From the NCBI GenBank assembly GCA_032622095.1, contig CP136061.1, forward strand, positions 123,332,754-123,396,753: a stretch of DNA of 64,000 nucleotides. Direction: 5' to 3'. Origin of the DNA: Siphonodentalium dalli (taxonomy: Eukaryota > Mollusca > Scaphopoda > Gadilida > Siphonodentaliidae). The notes under the pieces are model-generated. The model saw nothing but the letters and a program-made list of their open reading frames with translations. It did not search any database and was not told the origin of the DNA. Within the stretch, counting starts at the first letter, position 1. Each line of letters starts with the position of its first letter. This document shows, in pieces, positions 54,288 to 64,000 of this stretch. The position numbers were made by a program, and so were the translations under genes.

Positions 54288-54375
54288 CATACATTTGGTT
54301 TCAAGGTTTTTCATTCAACCACCATCAACAGCCATCACCGTATTGAACCATCATATATCAAAATCGTCTTCCATC
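54288..54375 (+). repeat. Duplication flanking a DH8 element, copy 1
   Basis: CATACATTTGGTTTCAAGG, ACATCAACAGCCATCACC-like and ATTGAACCATCATATATC. Repeated at 54981-55068, immediately after a DH8 right end. Confidence 0.88.
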
Positions 54376-54424
54376 CCTTGCGAGTATGAAGAAGTGGAAC
54401 AAAATAATAATGAGATTTTATTTG

Positions 54425-54460
54425 TAGCTTGTGACTTGTACCGGTAGCTTGTGACTTGTA
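54425..54460 (+). repeat. Small tandem duplication next to DH8
   Basis: GTAGCTTGTGACTTGTA twice (54425 and 54444) separated by CCG; the second copy abuts the DH8 left end. Confidence 0.85.
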
Positions 54461-54980
54461 GCCTGGATATAGTGTCTGACAATTGCAGAATGAGGTCCAC
54501 AGAAGGAGAATCTATCCTGCACGGCGAACTAGCGTAACCAAATTCACCCTCTGGGACCTCATTCTGCTTAGGCCTTAACTGCTATGGGAGACCTTGGATC
54601 AGATTGAAGTTCCCCAGTTGAAGTTGGTGATGTTCACCCATTAGTCACTTCCATTATGCAATTTATCTTCAGCAAATATAGAAACTGAACAGAATGGAAA
54701 AAGTAAGTAAAAACAATGTTAATTTGAAACAACAGATAGTCCCAGAAGATGAGTAAAGCAGAATGAGTTCCCCAGAGAGTGAACTTGGTACAGTAATGCC
54801 CTAAATAATCGTCTCTTTAACCATAGCAGAATTATGAAAAATTACCCATAATTCTGCTGTGGTTAAGGAGTCAATTATTTAGGGCATTACTGCATGCTAC
54901 CCACGTGTGGGATAGCGTTATTAAATTCACCCTCTGAGGACCTCATTCTGCAAATGTCAGACACACTATATCCAAGCTTG
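54458..54980. mobile_element. DH8 element with a PTA inside its right hairpin
   Basis: Ends GTAGCCTGGATATAG (worn) and CTATATCCAAGCTTG. Without the nested copy it is about 420 bp. The right flank CATACATT has no adjacent left partner; the same eight bases occur at 54288, 160 bp further left, at the start of the duplicated block. Confidence 0.85.
54791..54892. mobile_element. PTA mini-palindrome nested in DH8
   Basis: 102 bp. CAGTAATGCCCTAAATAATC to GGGCATTACTG, TA on the left (54789-54790), CA on the right (mutated TA). It splits the DH8 hairpin arm between GAACTTGG and TGCTACCC. Confidence 0.93.
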
Positions 54981-55068
54981 CATACATTTGGTTTCAAGGT
55001 TTGTCCTTTCAAGCAACATCAACAGCCATCACCATATTGAACCATCATATATCAAAATCGTCCTCCAT
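54981..55068 (+). repeat. Duplication flanking a DH8 element, copy 2
   Basis: Partner of 54288-54375, about 693 bp downstream, with a few substitutions (CACCATATTG for CACCGTATTG). Confidence 0.88.
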
Positions 55069-56344
55069 TTAGTGATGTGTGCAGTTTTACAGTTTCGGTT
55101 TTCTTTCAGTTTTATTTCAAAACCAAACTGCAACCGATATATTCCATAAAACCTATTCTTCTGGTTTCAATTAACCAACACTGCTGGTTGCTTAATGCAG
55201 CTTTAAGCTTTTACAAGAGAAAACGTTAGCCCACACTTTGTCAGCTGCTATTTGCCACCATTACTAGTAGCAGTTTCAATTTGGAACATTTGGATGTCAT
55301 ATGAGCAATAATAGCACATTGCCATTGAATATGGAACTCACTGGAAAATGGATGCAAATATTATGTCAAATATTATACCATCTGCTATGTACATGTACAT
55401 ACAGTATTTGGTGTATTGAGTAAAACCATAACCGACAGGAGATAACGAGATGTTCCTTAATGGCAAATATTTGTTTTCATTTATTGTCTTTTTTATGCTG
55501 TCATTTACGTTAATTACAAGCTACACGCTAAAAGCAGTACCTATCTAAAGTCTTTTTTCAAGTAACAAATATAAAAATGAAGACGCAAAAGTCAATAATT
55601 ATTCCTATGAATTAGTGGACATCTTTGATCTATTTATAACTCCGTACAACAGAACAGTTCCAGTTCGGATGATGGCTTCAATGCAAAATCACCTCAGGGG
55701 AAATGGAAGTGGCTATGAGGGGAAAATATAACATGTCGCTGTCTGGTTTTATCACATGTATGATATATAGACAATTTTATTGGATGCCGTTTCAAGTATC
55801 ATATACATCACCCAGACAGGAAAGCCTAACTGTCTCATTGAATTTGGCAGACCTCTTTGAATGGTATACAGAACAGAGCATGGATTAATAACACCAAATG
55901 TGGAAGGCATACAAATGCCTAAAACTTTTCTAAGGCCGTCAAGTTAAATTCATATTAAATATATTTTGCATTTAATAAGTATAATTTACAACATGCTTGA
56001 GTATCAGTTCAAGAAATGCAATAATAAATTTTAATGATTGTGCGTGTTTATTTGTCGCGAAATTAATGTCATGTGATTTAAGATGAAAACTACTTGATAT
56101 AAAAAAAGGCATCATGCTGTCGAGAACAATCATTTGCTTATTTTTCTAAATGTGAATAAACGTGGCATTTTATAACAGCAACCTAAATATTTATTTTTAA
56201 AGTAAAATTTTCATGGAGCAACCATGAAGAGCATTTATCTTTAGTTGTTTCCTGATATGGTAAAAATAAAGAGTGTTTGTAGAGAAAGCTGAAGACCGCT
56301 AACCAAATTATGTCATGGCTAGTATTTTCAGTGTGTGGAGACTC
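55069..56344. other. About 1.3 kb without recognised features
   Basis: No copies of the families described. Frame 55703-55888 has no domain. Possibly an intron or intergenic segment. Confidence 0.4.
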
Positions 56345-56348
56345 TTAA

Positions 56349-56739
56349 CCCTTTACCCAACAGAATGGCCCTGTGCCAATGCATTCTCTTATATATGTGA
56401 GTCGACCATAGGTCGCCTCGCATATATAAGAGAATGCATTGGCTTAACACATTAAAAATTATAAAATTGTTAAAGAATGTAAGAAAAAATGGTAAAAAGT
56501 GTTAAAAAAAGTTATTTTTTAGGCCAATGCATTCTCTTATATATGCGAGGCGACCTATGGTCGACTAGCATATATAAGAGAATGCATTGGCACAGGGATA
56601 ACTGTAACTATCACAATGTGGTCAAGGAGCCGGTTCCAATGATATCCATATTTGTATGGTTCTATTGAGACAGACCGAAGATATTTTAGACTGTTGAAGC
56701 TTTATTTGGCCGGTTTTGGCCGGTTTGTTGGGTAAAGGG
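56349..56739 (-). mobile_element. TTAA family C, complete copy
   Basis: TTAA at 56345-56348 and 56740-56743. 391 bp like the 17776 copy and in the same orientation; almost identical to it by eye. Confidence 0.93.
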
Positions 56740-56764
56740 TTAAGTGAACATTTTGAACATTTAA

Positions 56765-57182
56765 CCCTTTCATGATGGGAGCTGCGCTGGTGCAGTATTA
56801 AAGATCCTGTGCCAGTGCATTCTGTTGTATATGTGTATCTCCCATAGGGAACCTCACATATATAAGAGAATGCACTGGCTTACAAGGGCACGGCCAATAT
56901 TGTTAGGCCAATGTATTCTCTTATTCTCCTATGGGAGACTCGCATATACAGTAATACTCTAATTAATCGACTTCTTATGAGTAACTTTTCAGGATTTAGT
57001 CGGAAATATGGCTTGTTGCCATTCATCGGAAAGCTCTCGGCGAGAGCTTTCCGATGAATGGCAACAAGCCCATAATTCTGCTGTGGTTAAGAAGTCGATT
57101 ACTTAGAGCATTACTGTATAAGAGAATGCATTAATTGCACAGGTTTTTCACAAAATTTCAGGAAGCTCCAGTCATTGACGGG
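56765..57182 (+). mobile_element. TTAA family D, complete, with a nested PTA
   Basis: TTAA at 56761-56764 and 57183-57186. Left end CCCTTTCATGATGGGAGC; right end AAGCTCCAGTCATTGACGGG. First palindrome about 56813-56879; the second is interrupted at GCATA|TA by the PTA and resumes TAAGAGAATGCATT. Confidence 0.9.
56949..57116. mobile_element. PTA palindrome nested in D
   Basis: TA at 56947-56948 and 57117-57118. CAGTAATACTCTAATTAATC to TTAGAGCATTACTG, 168 bp with deletions in both arms. The inserted-into sequence is the ATATATA of the D palindrome. Confidence 0.93.
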
Positions 57183-57186
57183 TTAA

Positions 57187-57750
57187 TAACCTTTTATTAT
57201 CTAAAAAAAAAAAAAATCCAGCAATTACTAGGTTTTAGTTTGAAACCTGAAGATTTTGTGCCACTATAAAAAATATTTTGTGCCACTTTAAGCCTAGAAC
57301 AAGCTCACACACATAAAGAGTGGTCCTGCTCAGACTATGAATCATGGATCTTTGTCTGCGCTCCACCCAAATACCCAGGAAAAAGAGCTCATGTCACCCG
57401 AGTATAAAAGATTATATATTGCCGAAGCAATTTTTGTCGATTCGACATGCTTTGCCAAAACTAGGGCGAGTCTACGCTATTGTACTACGATAGACTTTAT
57501 TTGAGTTGTATTGTTATTCGCAGTCACGATTTGCTATTTTGTTGTTTATATATGTGTCATAACAGGCCCTTTGCAGGTATTTACTGACTTTGTAATGATC
57601 TGCCCAATTTGTAATCATTATAAGTGGTGTTTATTCAGGAACTAATTTTAACATCAACACTCAACATCAATATCGCTCAATCATCATTTAAATTATCAAA
57701 GCTTTCAATTTTCCGGCAAGAAAAAACCCTTTAAAATGGAAAGATGGGGT
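57187..57750. other. No recognised feature
   Basis: A 13-A run near 57204. Two TTTGTGCCACT repeats at 57256 and 57280. Nothing else. Confidence 0.35.
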
Positions 57751-57752
57751 TG

Positions 57753-57860
57753 GCTGAGAGCTTTCCGATGAATGGCAACAAGCCATATTTCCGACTAAAT
57801 CCTGAAAAGTTACCCATAATTCTTCTGTGGTTATGGAGTCGATTACTTAGGACATTACTG
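57753..57860. mobile_element. PTA, right half
   Basis: CTGAGAGCTTTCCGATGAAT through TTAGGACATTACTG, then TA. The left arm is lost at the centre. Confidence 0.85.
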
Positions 57861-57892
57861 TACCACCTGCTCCTGCTGAAATGATATTGTGT

Positions 57893-58540
57893 TATTATAC
57901 CCCCACTTTCGAAGAAAATGGGGGGTGTACTGGATTGACTGCGTCTGTCCGTTCATCTGTCACGCTTTCTCCCTCCGTGTGTCCGTCCGTCCGTCCGTCC
58001 GTCAGTCTGTGCCGTCCATCCGTCCGTCCGTCCATCCGACCTCATAACTCGAACAACTACGAACCGATTTCAATAATTTTTTGTATGCAATCTCCTTAGG
58101 ACTGCCTCTCCACATGATGCTAATTGCGGTCGGTCCGACTTATTTTTTAAAGTTACGCCTCATTTTCGACTTATTTTGACTTGTCCGACTTTATATATAA
58201 TAATAACTTTAACAAATATGAACCGATTTCAATCATTTTTGGTATACATGCTTCTCACAATACCCTCTCTACATGATGCGGCTAGGGATTGGCTCAGACT
58301 GTTTTTCGTAATATTACACTTCATTTTCGACTTATTTTGACTGTCCGACTTAATAACTTAAACAAATATGAACCAATTTGAATAATTTTTTCTATACAAG
58401 CTTCTTGTGACACCATATCGGTATTATTAGTCCGAATTTTTCTTTAAAGTTAAAAATCTTGTTTGTTGGGTTTACGGATAATGTGGGTTGAATTTGCCAC
58501 GGTGGGGGTATGCTAGCACTCGAGTGCACACCTTTTGTTG
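57893..58540 (+). repeat. Q-family array with hairpin and CCGTCC opening
   Basis: Starts ATACCCCCACTTTCGAAGAA then AATGGGGGGTGTACTGG, a hairpin, then CCGTCCGTCCGTCCGTC. Units at about 58045, 58202 and 58352 share AACAA.TA(C/T)GAACC(G/A)ATTT and ATTTTT.GTAT. The best example here of the hairpin + CCGTCC + roughly 155-bp-unit layout. Confidence 0.88.
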
Positions 58541-58679
58541 GGGTGAGGAAATGCTGTTTCGGAAATTTAGTACTGTTACATGTATTTTAATCAATAAAAA
58601 AGAAAGAAGAATCAGTATAAACCAATGAGTTTATTAGATCAGAATATAATCTTCCAGTTTTTGTTTGTATTCATACAGA

Positions 58680-59340
58680 TTCATGGGCATCTGTCAGTTC
58701 GTCCATCTGTTGGGGTTGGGGGCGTCCGTCCGTATGTCCATCTGATGTCTTTTCATGTCATAACTTGATCAGTAGTGGTCAGATCTCAATAAAAGTTGGT
58801 ATGGGTACTCAATACTATGAGGACATTCAATGGAGTGTTCAATCATTTGGTTCAGGTTTTCCTTTCGAGAGTTTATCTGGAAATGTTTATATTTTGTCTG
58901 TCAGAGCAGATATCTCCACCACCGGTTGTCAGATCTCAATTAAATTTGTATGGATGTTCACTAATACGAGGACATTCAATTGAGTGTTCAAATCGTTTTG
59001 TTTGGGTTTTTTTCCCATTCTAGAGTTATTCATCTTTGTTTATCTGGATATGTTGGCATTTTGTCTGTCCCAGCAGGTATCTCCACCCCGGTTGTCAGAT
59101 CTCAATGAAATTGGTATGGATGTTCACTGGAGTGTTCAATTGTTTTGTTCAGGTTTTCCATTCGATTTATTCATCTTTATTTATCTGAAAATGCTGATTT
59201 TTGGGTCCAATTACTGTCATGAGTATCTCAGTCATAGATATGCCCACACTAGGCGGTATGCAACATGGGGGTATGCACCAGACGACAGTCCATCTCTTGT
59301 TAGAAATATTTTTCTACTCAACCAAATGTAATCTCAATTT
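58680..59340 (+). repeat. R-family tandem array, 150-166 bp units
   Basis: GTCAGATCTCAAT at 58778, 58928 and 59094. Units also share TGGAGTGTTCAA(T/A)(C/T), TTTATCTGGA.ATGTT and ATTTTGTCTGTC. Opens GGGGTTGGGGGCGTCCGTCC. Open frames across it (58765-58983, 58796-59023, 58984-59331) are by-products. Confidence 0.88.
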
Positions 59341-59389
59341 GAGTTATCTCCCTTTGAGATAGAGTACCTGTAGTTCAGCAAAGGTGGCC

Positions 59390-59950
59390 GCTCTTACCGT
59401 ATTAACAGATAGATCATTCCGTGAATCTCTACTCTGGCTAACGCCCATAGAGATCATATTCCACCAGTACAAAACTTGGGAACATTTTTATGTTCTGACC
59501 CGTTCTGACAGGGAACTTTTTAACATTGAATAAACAAGGCAGGGAATATATTTCTTTGTAAACACTTGTTCCTCAATAATCTACTTCACATTAGGGGGTG
59601 GTTGCTGCTCGAGATAGCGCATGTTTTTCTGTGACTTTTGTGAGCTTATATCGCAATAAACATTGAATTAATTACCCACGAGAAATTCCATAATTGTATG
59701 CGACTCAAAGCAAAATCGCTCATTAAATCATGCAATTTTGAGTTGGGACCTCCACCTATTATTAAGGAACAGGTAATAACTAAGAAATATTTTCCCTCCA
59801 CATAATTTTTTCGAATTTATAAGGTTGCCTGTCAAAACATCAAAAAGTTCCCAGGTTTTGTACTGGTGGAATATTATCTCTACATGCATTAGCCATGCGC
59901 TAGCTAGAGATTCATGGCATGATCTAGGCATGATCTAACCGTAAAAGCAG
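59390..59950. mobile_element. Element with about 200-bp inverted arms
   Basis: Left arm 59390-59590 (AGATCATTCCGTGAATCTC, AGAGATCATATTCCACCAGT, CAAAACTTGGGAAC, TTGTTCCTCAATAAT) is mirrored by 59745-59950 (ATTATTAAGGAACAGG, GTTCCCAGGTTTTG, ACTGGTGGAATATTATCTCT, GAGATTCATGGCATGATCTA). The arms are only about 75-85% alike. A fragment of one arm is at 27490. No clear target duplication. Confidence 0.78.
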
Positions 59951-60872
59951 AAGTTCTGCGCTTTAATATGAGATCATTATAATCGCTTTGTATTATTAAA
60001 ATCAATTGAAGCCACATCCAAACCTCTTGAAGTTTTTTTTTTCTTTCATTCATTAAAAATGGTCATTCAGCTTCTTCATAGTTCTGCGCTAAATCACAGT
60101 AAAGTCGGCTAGTAAAGCACTAAGCCAATAGTTAAATAGTGACCCATGTTTAAGTGGGCGTGAGGGGATCAGCCCAGCAATGCCATCAGTATTCATAAAT
60201 ACTCATAGGTATGTCACCTGCAGATGGGGGTCCTGGTTTACCAATGACTGACCTACAGTGCTGGCCAAAACTCACTGACTACCTGAATAACATCATTCAT
60301 TTCCATCAGAGGTATTGAATGCATGTCACGTTTATTGAGTATAAAGCTTTAATTTCAATATAAATAAGGTCATTGGAGGCTAGTTTTGGTTGGTTGCCTG
60401 TTATAATGGTATAAGTTCAATTTCAACCCTTTACCTCCTACATTTTCCAGCCCACGAAATTATAGCTACAGCATAAGGCATTGTTGTAGAAAAAGCCATA
60501 GAAGAAAAATACCAATTTCAAGGGATGAAACGGTAGACAACATAATTTTACATGTTATCAAATAAATGGTCAGTTAATGCAAATACTCAGGAGTGGGGCT
60601 TTGCTGGGTCAAACTGAATGCCCTGTGTCAGTTTAGAGCCTCAGTTTATTTATAGCCATTCTCTCTGTTACATTCTTGGAAAGAATTCACAATATCGAAG
60701 ACATGAAAGGGGCCCTTTTTCCTTTAAAATAGCACAGAATATTATATGGAATAAAGCATGTTTTTCAATGTAATATTGATGAATTCAAATGAAATTATTC
60801 TGCCTCAGTATGTTTATCTTGGTATATCCCCTCCCCAGCTCCAAATGAGTCATCTCCGTTTGAAGTTATGAG
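59951..60872. other. No recognised feature
   Basis: Unique-looking sequence up to the small HV8 palindrome. Confidence 0.35.
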
Positions 60873-60918
60873 CAGGGACCAGCCTAATCTCCCAAATCGT
60901 CCTCTAGGCTGGTCCCTG
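60873..60918. mobile_element. HV8 minimal element, 46 bp
   Basis: CAGGGACCAGCCTAATCTCC ... CTAGGCTGGTCCCTG: both HV8 termini with almost nothing between. Flanks GTTATGAG-like and GTTTTAGG agree at 5 of 8. Confidence 0.75.
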
Positions 60919-61044
60919 GTTTTAGGAGGTCTCATTATGGATAAATGAGCCATGTTTGGGAGATGCAGGGTAACCTAATCGTAATCTCGTTTTGGAATCC
61001 TGTTGTAATTATGAGTCAAGCGATGACCGATTTGACATATTTAT

Positions 61045-61499
61045 CCTTTCATGATGGGAGCTGCGCTGGTGCAGCATTAACCCTTTGAGTGCCAGGGGCC
61101 GATCTCATCGGCCCTAAACCTACATAATAAGTATGTTAAAGAATATAAGAATAAATTATTAAAATTGTAAAAAATTGTATAAAATAAAAAAAATAACATT
61201 GTTAGGCCAATGCATTCTCTTATATATGCGAGGCGACCTATGGTCGACTCGCATATATAAGAGAATGCATTGGCACAGGGTATATGGGTTGATACAAAAA
61301 TCGACCTGGCACTCAAAGGGTTAAAGATCATCTGCCAGTACATTCTCTTAATATATATGCGAGTTATAGGGAGCCTCACATATATAATAGAATGCACTGG
61401 CTTACAAGGTCAAGGTAAATATTGTTAGGCCAATGATATAAGAGAATGCATTGGCATAGGGTTTTTGCAAAATTTCAGGAAGCTCCAGTCATGGAAGGG
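61045..61499 (+). mobile_element. TTAA family D with a nested E
   Basis: CCTTTCATGATGGGAGCTGC, GTGCAGCA, E element, AGATCATCTGCCAGTACATT, GGCTTACAAGGTCAAGG, TTGTTAGGCCAATG and GGAAGCTCCAGTCATGG, AAGGG, then TTAA (61500-61503). The second palindrome has lost its left half. Confidence 0.88.
61081..61320 (+). mobile_element. TTAA family E nested in D
   Basis: TTAA at 61077-61080 and 61321-61324. The D consensus has a single TTAA here (GCAGCATTAAAGATC), so this is a clean insertion with target duplication. Same layout as 42605-42849, with a shorter A run. Confidence 0.95.
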
Positions 61500-61503
61500 T
61501 TAA

Positions 61504-61913
61504 TGTTCCTACCACTTTAAATATTCACAAATCGAGAATAGTTTTCTTCCTCTTTTTCGGCTATTGTCATCCTATTTAAGATTCTGCACATAACCATTCA
61601 AATAATTGTGCAGCTTTTGATAAACAGCTGCAGTGAATGATCCCAAACACTGCGGATGCAGGTCTATTCTTTTGGTTGAATAATTTTTGCCCTGGTGTGG
61701 CCCTGTCGGATTATCTTAACACAACTTGGCTACAAAAAGCAATATTGAATCGGTGAAGTGTTGCACTCGCATTACTTTGCGTGTCATTAGTTTAAATTTG
61801 GCCTCGTTATTTTCAAACAAGTCTATCCCATAATGGTGATAGTAGATTTGAAAATATGCATAAAATGCACTCCGTATTATGATCACTTCATGAATGGTGA
61901 TTATTGATGCATC
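61504..61913. other. No recognised feature
   Basis: Unique-looking sequence between a D and a DH8 element. A minus-strand frame (61716-61997) begins in DH8 sequence and is discounted. Confidence 0.4.
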
Positions 61914-61921
61914 ATTTGCAT

Positions 61922-62364
61922 CAAGGCTGAATATAGTGTGTCTGACATTTGTAGAATGAGGTTCCCAGAGGGTGAATTTAGTGATGCTATCCTGCATGGC
62001 AGGCTAGTTTCACCAAATTCACACTTTGGGAAACTCATTCTGCTCAGGATTCAACTGCTATGGGAGACCTAGGATCAGATTGAAGTTGGTGATGTTCACC
62101 CATTAATAGTCATTTCGATTATGCATTTTATCTTCTGAAAATTTATAATAGGGGATATAGAAACTGAACAGAAGAAGAGAAAAAGTAACTTAAAACAATG
62201 TTAATTTGAAACTATAGATACTTCCCAGAAGATGAGGCCAAAGCAGAGTGAGGTCCCCAGAGGGTGAATTTGGTGATGCTAGCCTGCTGTGTGGGGTAGC
62301 ATCACTAAATTCACCCTCTTGGGACTTCATTGTGCAACTGACAGACACACTAAATCCAGGCTTG
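61922..62364. mobile_element. DH8 element, full length
   Basis: 443 bp. CAAGGCTGAATATAGTG to CTAAATCCAGGCTTG. Flanks ATTTGCAT (61914-61921) and TTTTGCAT (62365-62372) match 7 of 8. Confidence 0.92.
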
Positions 62365-62507
62365 TTTTGCATGAAGTTGTGTGACATGTGCACAGTGAAA
62401 TATGAGTCGAATTCTTTATGTTGCCTGACATGTATTAAGGGCATTAAGGGCGTGACATGTATTTAGGGCAACCCATCATCTGAACCATTTCAGCCATTTC
62501 ACTTAAC

Positions 62508-62720
62508 CCTGTCTATACTAAATATAGTAATGCTGTAAATAATCGACTCCTTAACAACAGCAGAATTATGGGTAATTTTTCAGGATTTAGTCGGAATTAT
62601 GGCTTGTTGCCGATGAATGGCAACAAGCCATATTTCGGACTAAACCGTGAAAATTACCCATAATTCTGCTATGGTTAAGGAGTCGATTATTTAGGGCATT
62701 ACTGTACTTTATGTTAAACA
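62508..62720 (+). mobile_element. TTAA family G end with a PTA inserted near the terminus
   Basis: CTTAACCCTGTCTATACTAAATA immediately followed by PTA; sequence after the PTA (TACTTTATGTTAAACATCC) does not continue G, so the rest of this G copy is lost. Confidence 0.6.
62525..62704. mobile_element. PTA palindrome with collapsed centre
   Basis: TAGTAATGCTGTAAATAATC to TTAGGGCATTACTG, TA on both sides. The arms meet at TTGTTGCCGATGAATGG; the CATCGGAAAGCTCTC loop segment is deleted on one side. Confidence 0.9.
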
Positions 62721-62839
62721 TCCTATAGCATTTTTGGAAGATAAAGCAGTTTTACCCTATTTTGTCTTTTGGCCAGGCACCCAAAAAGTTAAAATATAAA
62801 ATATCACCTATGTTAAAGAGTGTTTATAGTTTCATTGTA

Positions 62840-62941
62840 CAGTAATGCCCTATTTAATCAACTCCTTAACCACAGCAGATTATGGGTAATTTTTCAGGAT
62901 TTAGTCGGAAATATGGCTTGTTGCCATTCATCGGAAAGCTC
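62840..62941. mobile_element. PTA, left arm only
   Basis: CAGTAATGCCCTATTTAATC to CATCGGAAAGCTCT, then an abrupt switch to G sequence (GTGAATTTCTATACC). Confidence 0.85.
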
Positions 62942-62946
62942 TGTGA

Positions 62947-63189
62947 ATTTCTATACCAAAGCATCACTGACAAGTAGTTATCCCATAGGAAATGTTCAGA
63001 TAATAAGTTCAACAAACGTTTGTTGAACTTATTTTTTCTAAACATTTCCCTCAATAAATAGGGCTCCTTCTGCCCTTTTATTTATCTGTCATCTGCTTTT
63101 ATCACCTTAACATCCCTCCAAATGAATAATAGACCATTCTGATGTACACTTTTTAACTGACTGGGAGAATCCATTTACTACAGAAATGG
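62947..63189 (+). mobile_element. TTAA family G with an empty TA site
   Basis: TTCTATACCAAAGC, ACTGACAAGTAGTTATCCC (site intact and empty), hairpin AATGTTCAGATAATAAGTTC/GAACTTATTTTTTCTAAACATTTCCC, CATCCCTCCAAATGAATAATA and TTTACTACAGAAATGG before TTAA (63190-63193). Confidence 0.82.
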
Positions 63190-63258
63190 TTAAATATGCT
63201 TTTATACTTTTTATCATCCTATTATTTTGAATGCTCTTGCGAGGTGTGGATGATTCTG

Positions 63259-63465
63259 CAGCAATGCTCTAAGTAATTGACTTCTTAACCACTGCAGAAT
63301 TATGGGTAACTTTTCAGGATTTATTCGGAAATATGGCTTGTTGCCATTCATCGGAAAGCCGAGAGCTTTCCGATGAATGGCAACAAGCCATATTTCCGAC
63401 TAAATCCTGAAAAATTACCCATAATTCTGCTGTGGTTAAGGAGTCGATTATTTAGAGCATTACTG
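63259..63465. mobile_element. PTA palindrome
   Basis: CAGCAATGCTCTAAGTAATT to TTAGAGCATTACTG, TA on the right only. Centre shortened to GAAAGCCGAGAGCTTTCC. Confidence 0.92.
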
Positions 63466-63467
63466 TA

Positions 63468-64000
63468 CCAGTTTGTCTTACAAATGATGTTGATTATAAG
63501 TAATTTTCACTTTTCATCGCCAAGTAAGCAGAAAATTAGCCTTGGGAATTTTGACTAATTAGGTGTCGAATCAGATGTGTTATCATTAAGATTTAAGAAG
63601 GTGCTCAGGGTGGACCATGAGAATTTATACCCATTAAAGTCAGATAGTAATTTAAGATGGTGTTTAGGCCTAAATTAAAGTATACAGTGATAATATAGCA
63701 TTATAAAGAAGAGGAAATTACTCATACCAATACAATGTAGCTGTCATTGCACATGGAAAATTCGGCTTCACATATGAAAGGAAATATTAGTTTAACTATT
63801 TCAATGGATGTCCAATAAGCCCTATTATTTAGCGAATTTTTGATCTGAGAATTCTTCGCGCTGAATGGCCATTTTTGTATAGTTCTCATGCAGTCATGCA
63901 GCTTAAAAGGGCCGGTGAACAATACCGAACTTGTAGCTTCTTAACTCTTAGTCAGGCTACGAGAGCTTTACCTCAATGTAATCTCCTGTAAGAGCCCGGA
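63468..64000. other. No recognised feature
   Basis: Ends the window. A GGCCGGTGAAC string near 63910 and only short frames. Confidence 0.35.

Noticed and set aside
54425-54460. Target-site duplication of the 54458 DH8 element
   Set aside because: The GTAGCTTGTGACTTGTA repeat lies on one side only, so it is a local tandem duplication.
63373-63558. Recurrent peptide NKPYFRLNPEKLPIILLWLRSRL
   Set aside because: Translation of a PTA arm; it appears wherever a PTA copy lies and has no independent start or splice context.

Overview
This window looks like a repeat-saturated, gene-poor stretch of an invertebrate animal nuclear genome. It is AT-rich, has no operon-like gene order and no long open frame (the longest is about 130 codons). 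It is packed with short non-autonomous DNA transposons and with divergent tandem arrays of about 145-205 bp units. Several arrays carry openings such as a G/C hairpin followed by CCGTCCGTCCGTCC, or phrases like 'ggccataactctcacaaaaatgg', which I associate with molluscan (bivalve or gastropod) repeats. I therefore lean to a mollusc with moderate confidence; no gene confirms it.

Coding content is almost absent. The only exon I would defend is 1697-1871 (+), a 175-bp internal exon encoding a charged, hydrophilic segment of an unrecognised protein. A much weaker 42-bp candidate ends at a good splice donor at 38299/38300. The rest is best read as intron or intergenic DNA.

The bulk is a layered mobile-element landscape. 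I use my own labels. DH8: about 400-460 bp elements with a hairpin at each end and 8-bp target-site duplications (hAT-like); 24 copies or fragments. PTA: about 215-bp near-perfect palindromes flanked by TA (Tc1/mariner-like); 20 copies, plus a 463-bp relative ZTA. TTAA families C, D, E, F and G: elements flanked by TTAA and starting CCCTTT (piggyBac-like); C, D and E share a palindromic core of about 68 bp. HV8: elements with CAGGGACCAGCC ends (hAT-like). Tandem-array families H, I, Q, R, S, T and U have unit lengths close to one nucleosome.

Layout: 1-9.8 kb holds the exon, DH8 copies, the T array and two minisatellites. 10-14.9 kb has local duplications, a long palindrome and D elements. 16-20.3 kb has an indel-marked duplication, a C element and an HV8 split by DH8. 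20.3-31 kb is dominated by tandem arrays. 31.9-42.5 kb is bounded by the two arms of a roughly 0.95-kb inverted duplication and contains C, G, ZTA and PTA elements. 42.6-64 kb has many PTA, G, D, E and C elements, some nested. The nestings (PTA in DH8, D and G; E in D; DH8 in HV8; ZTA in G) give a relative history, with PTA and E among the youngest. No mobile element here has a transposase reading frame, so all depend on enzymes encoded elsewhere.
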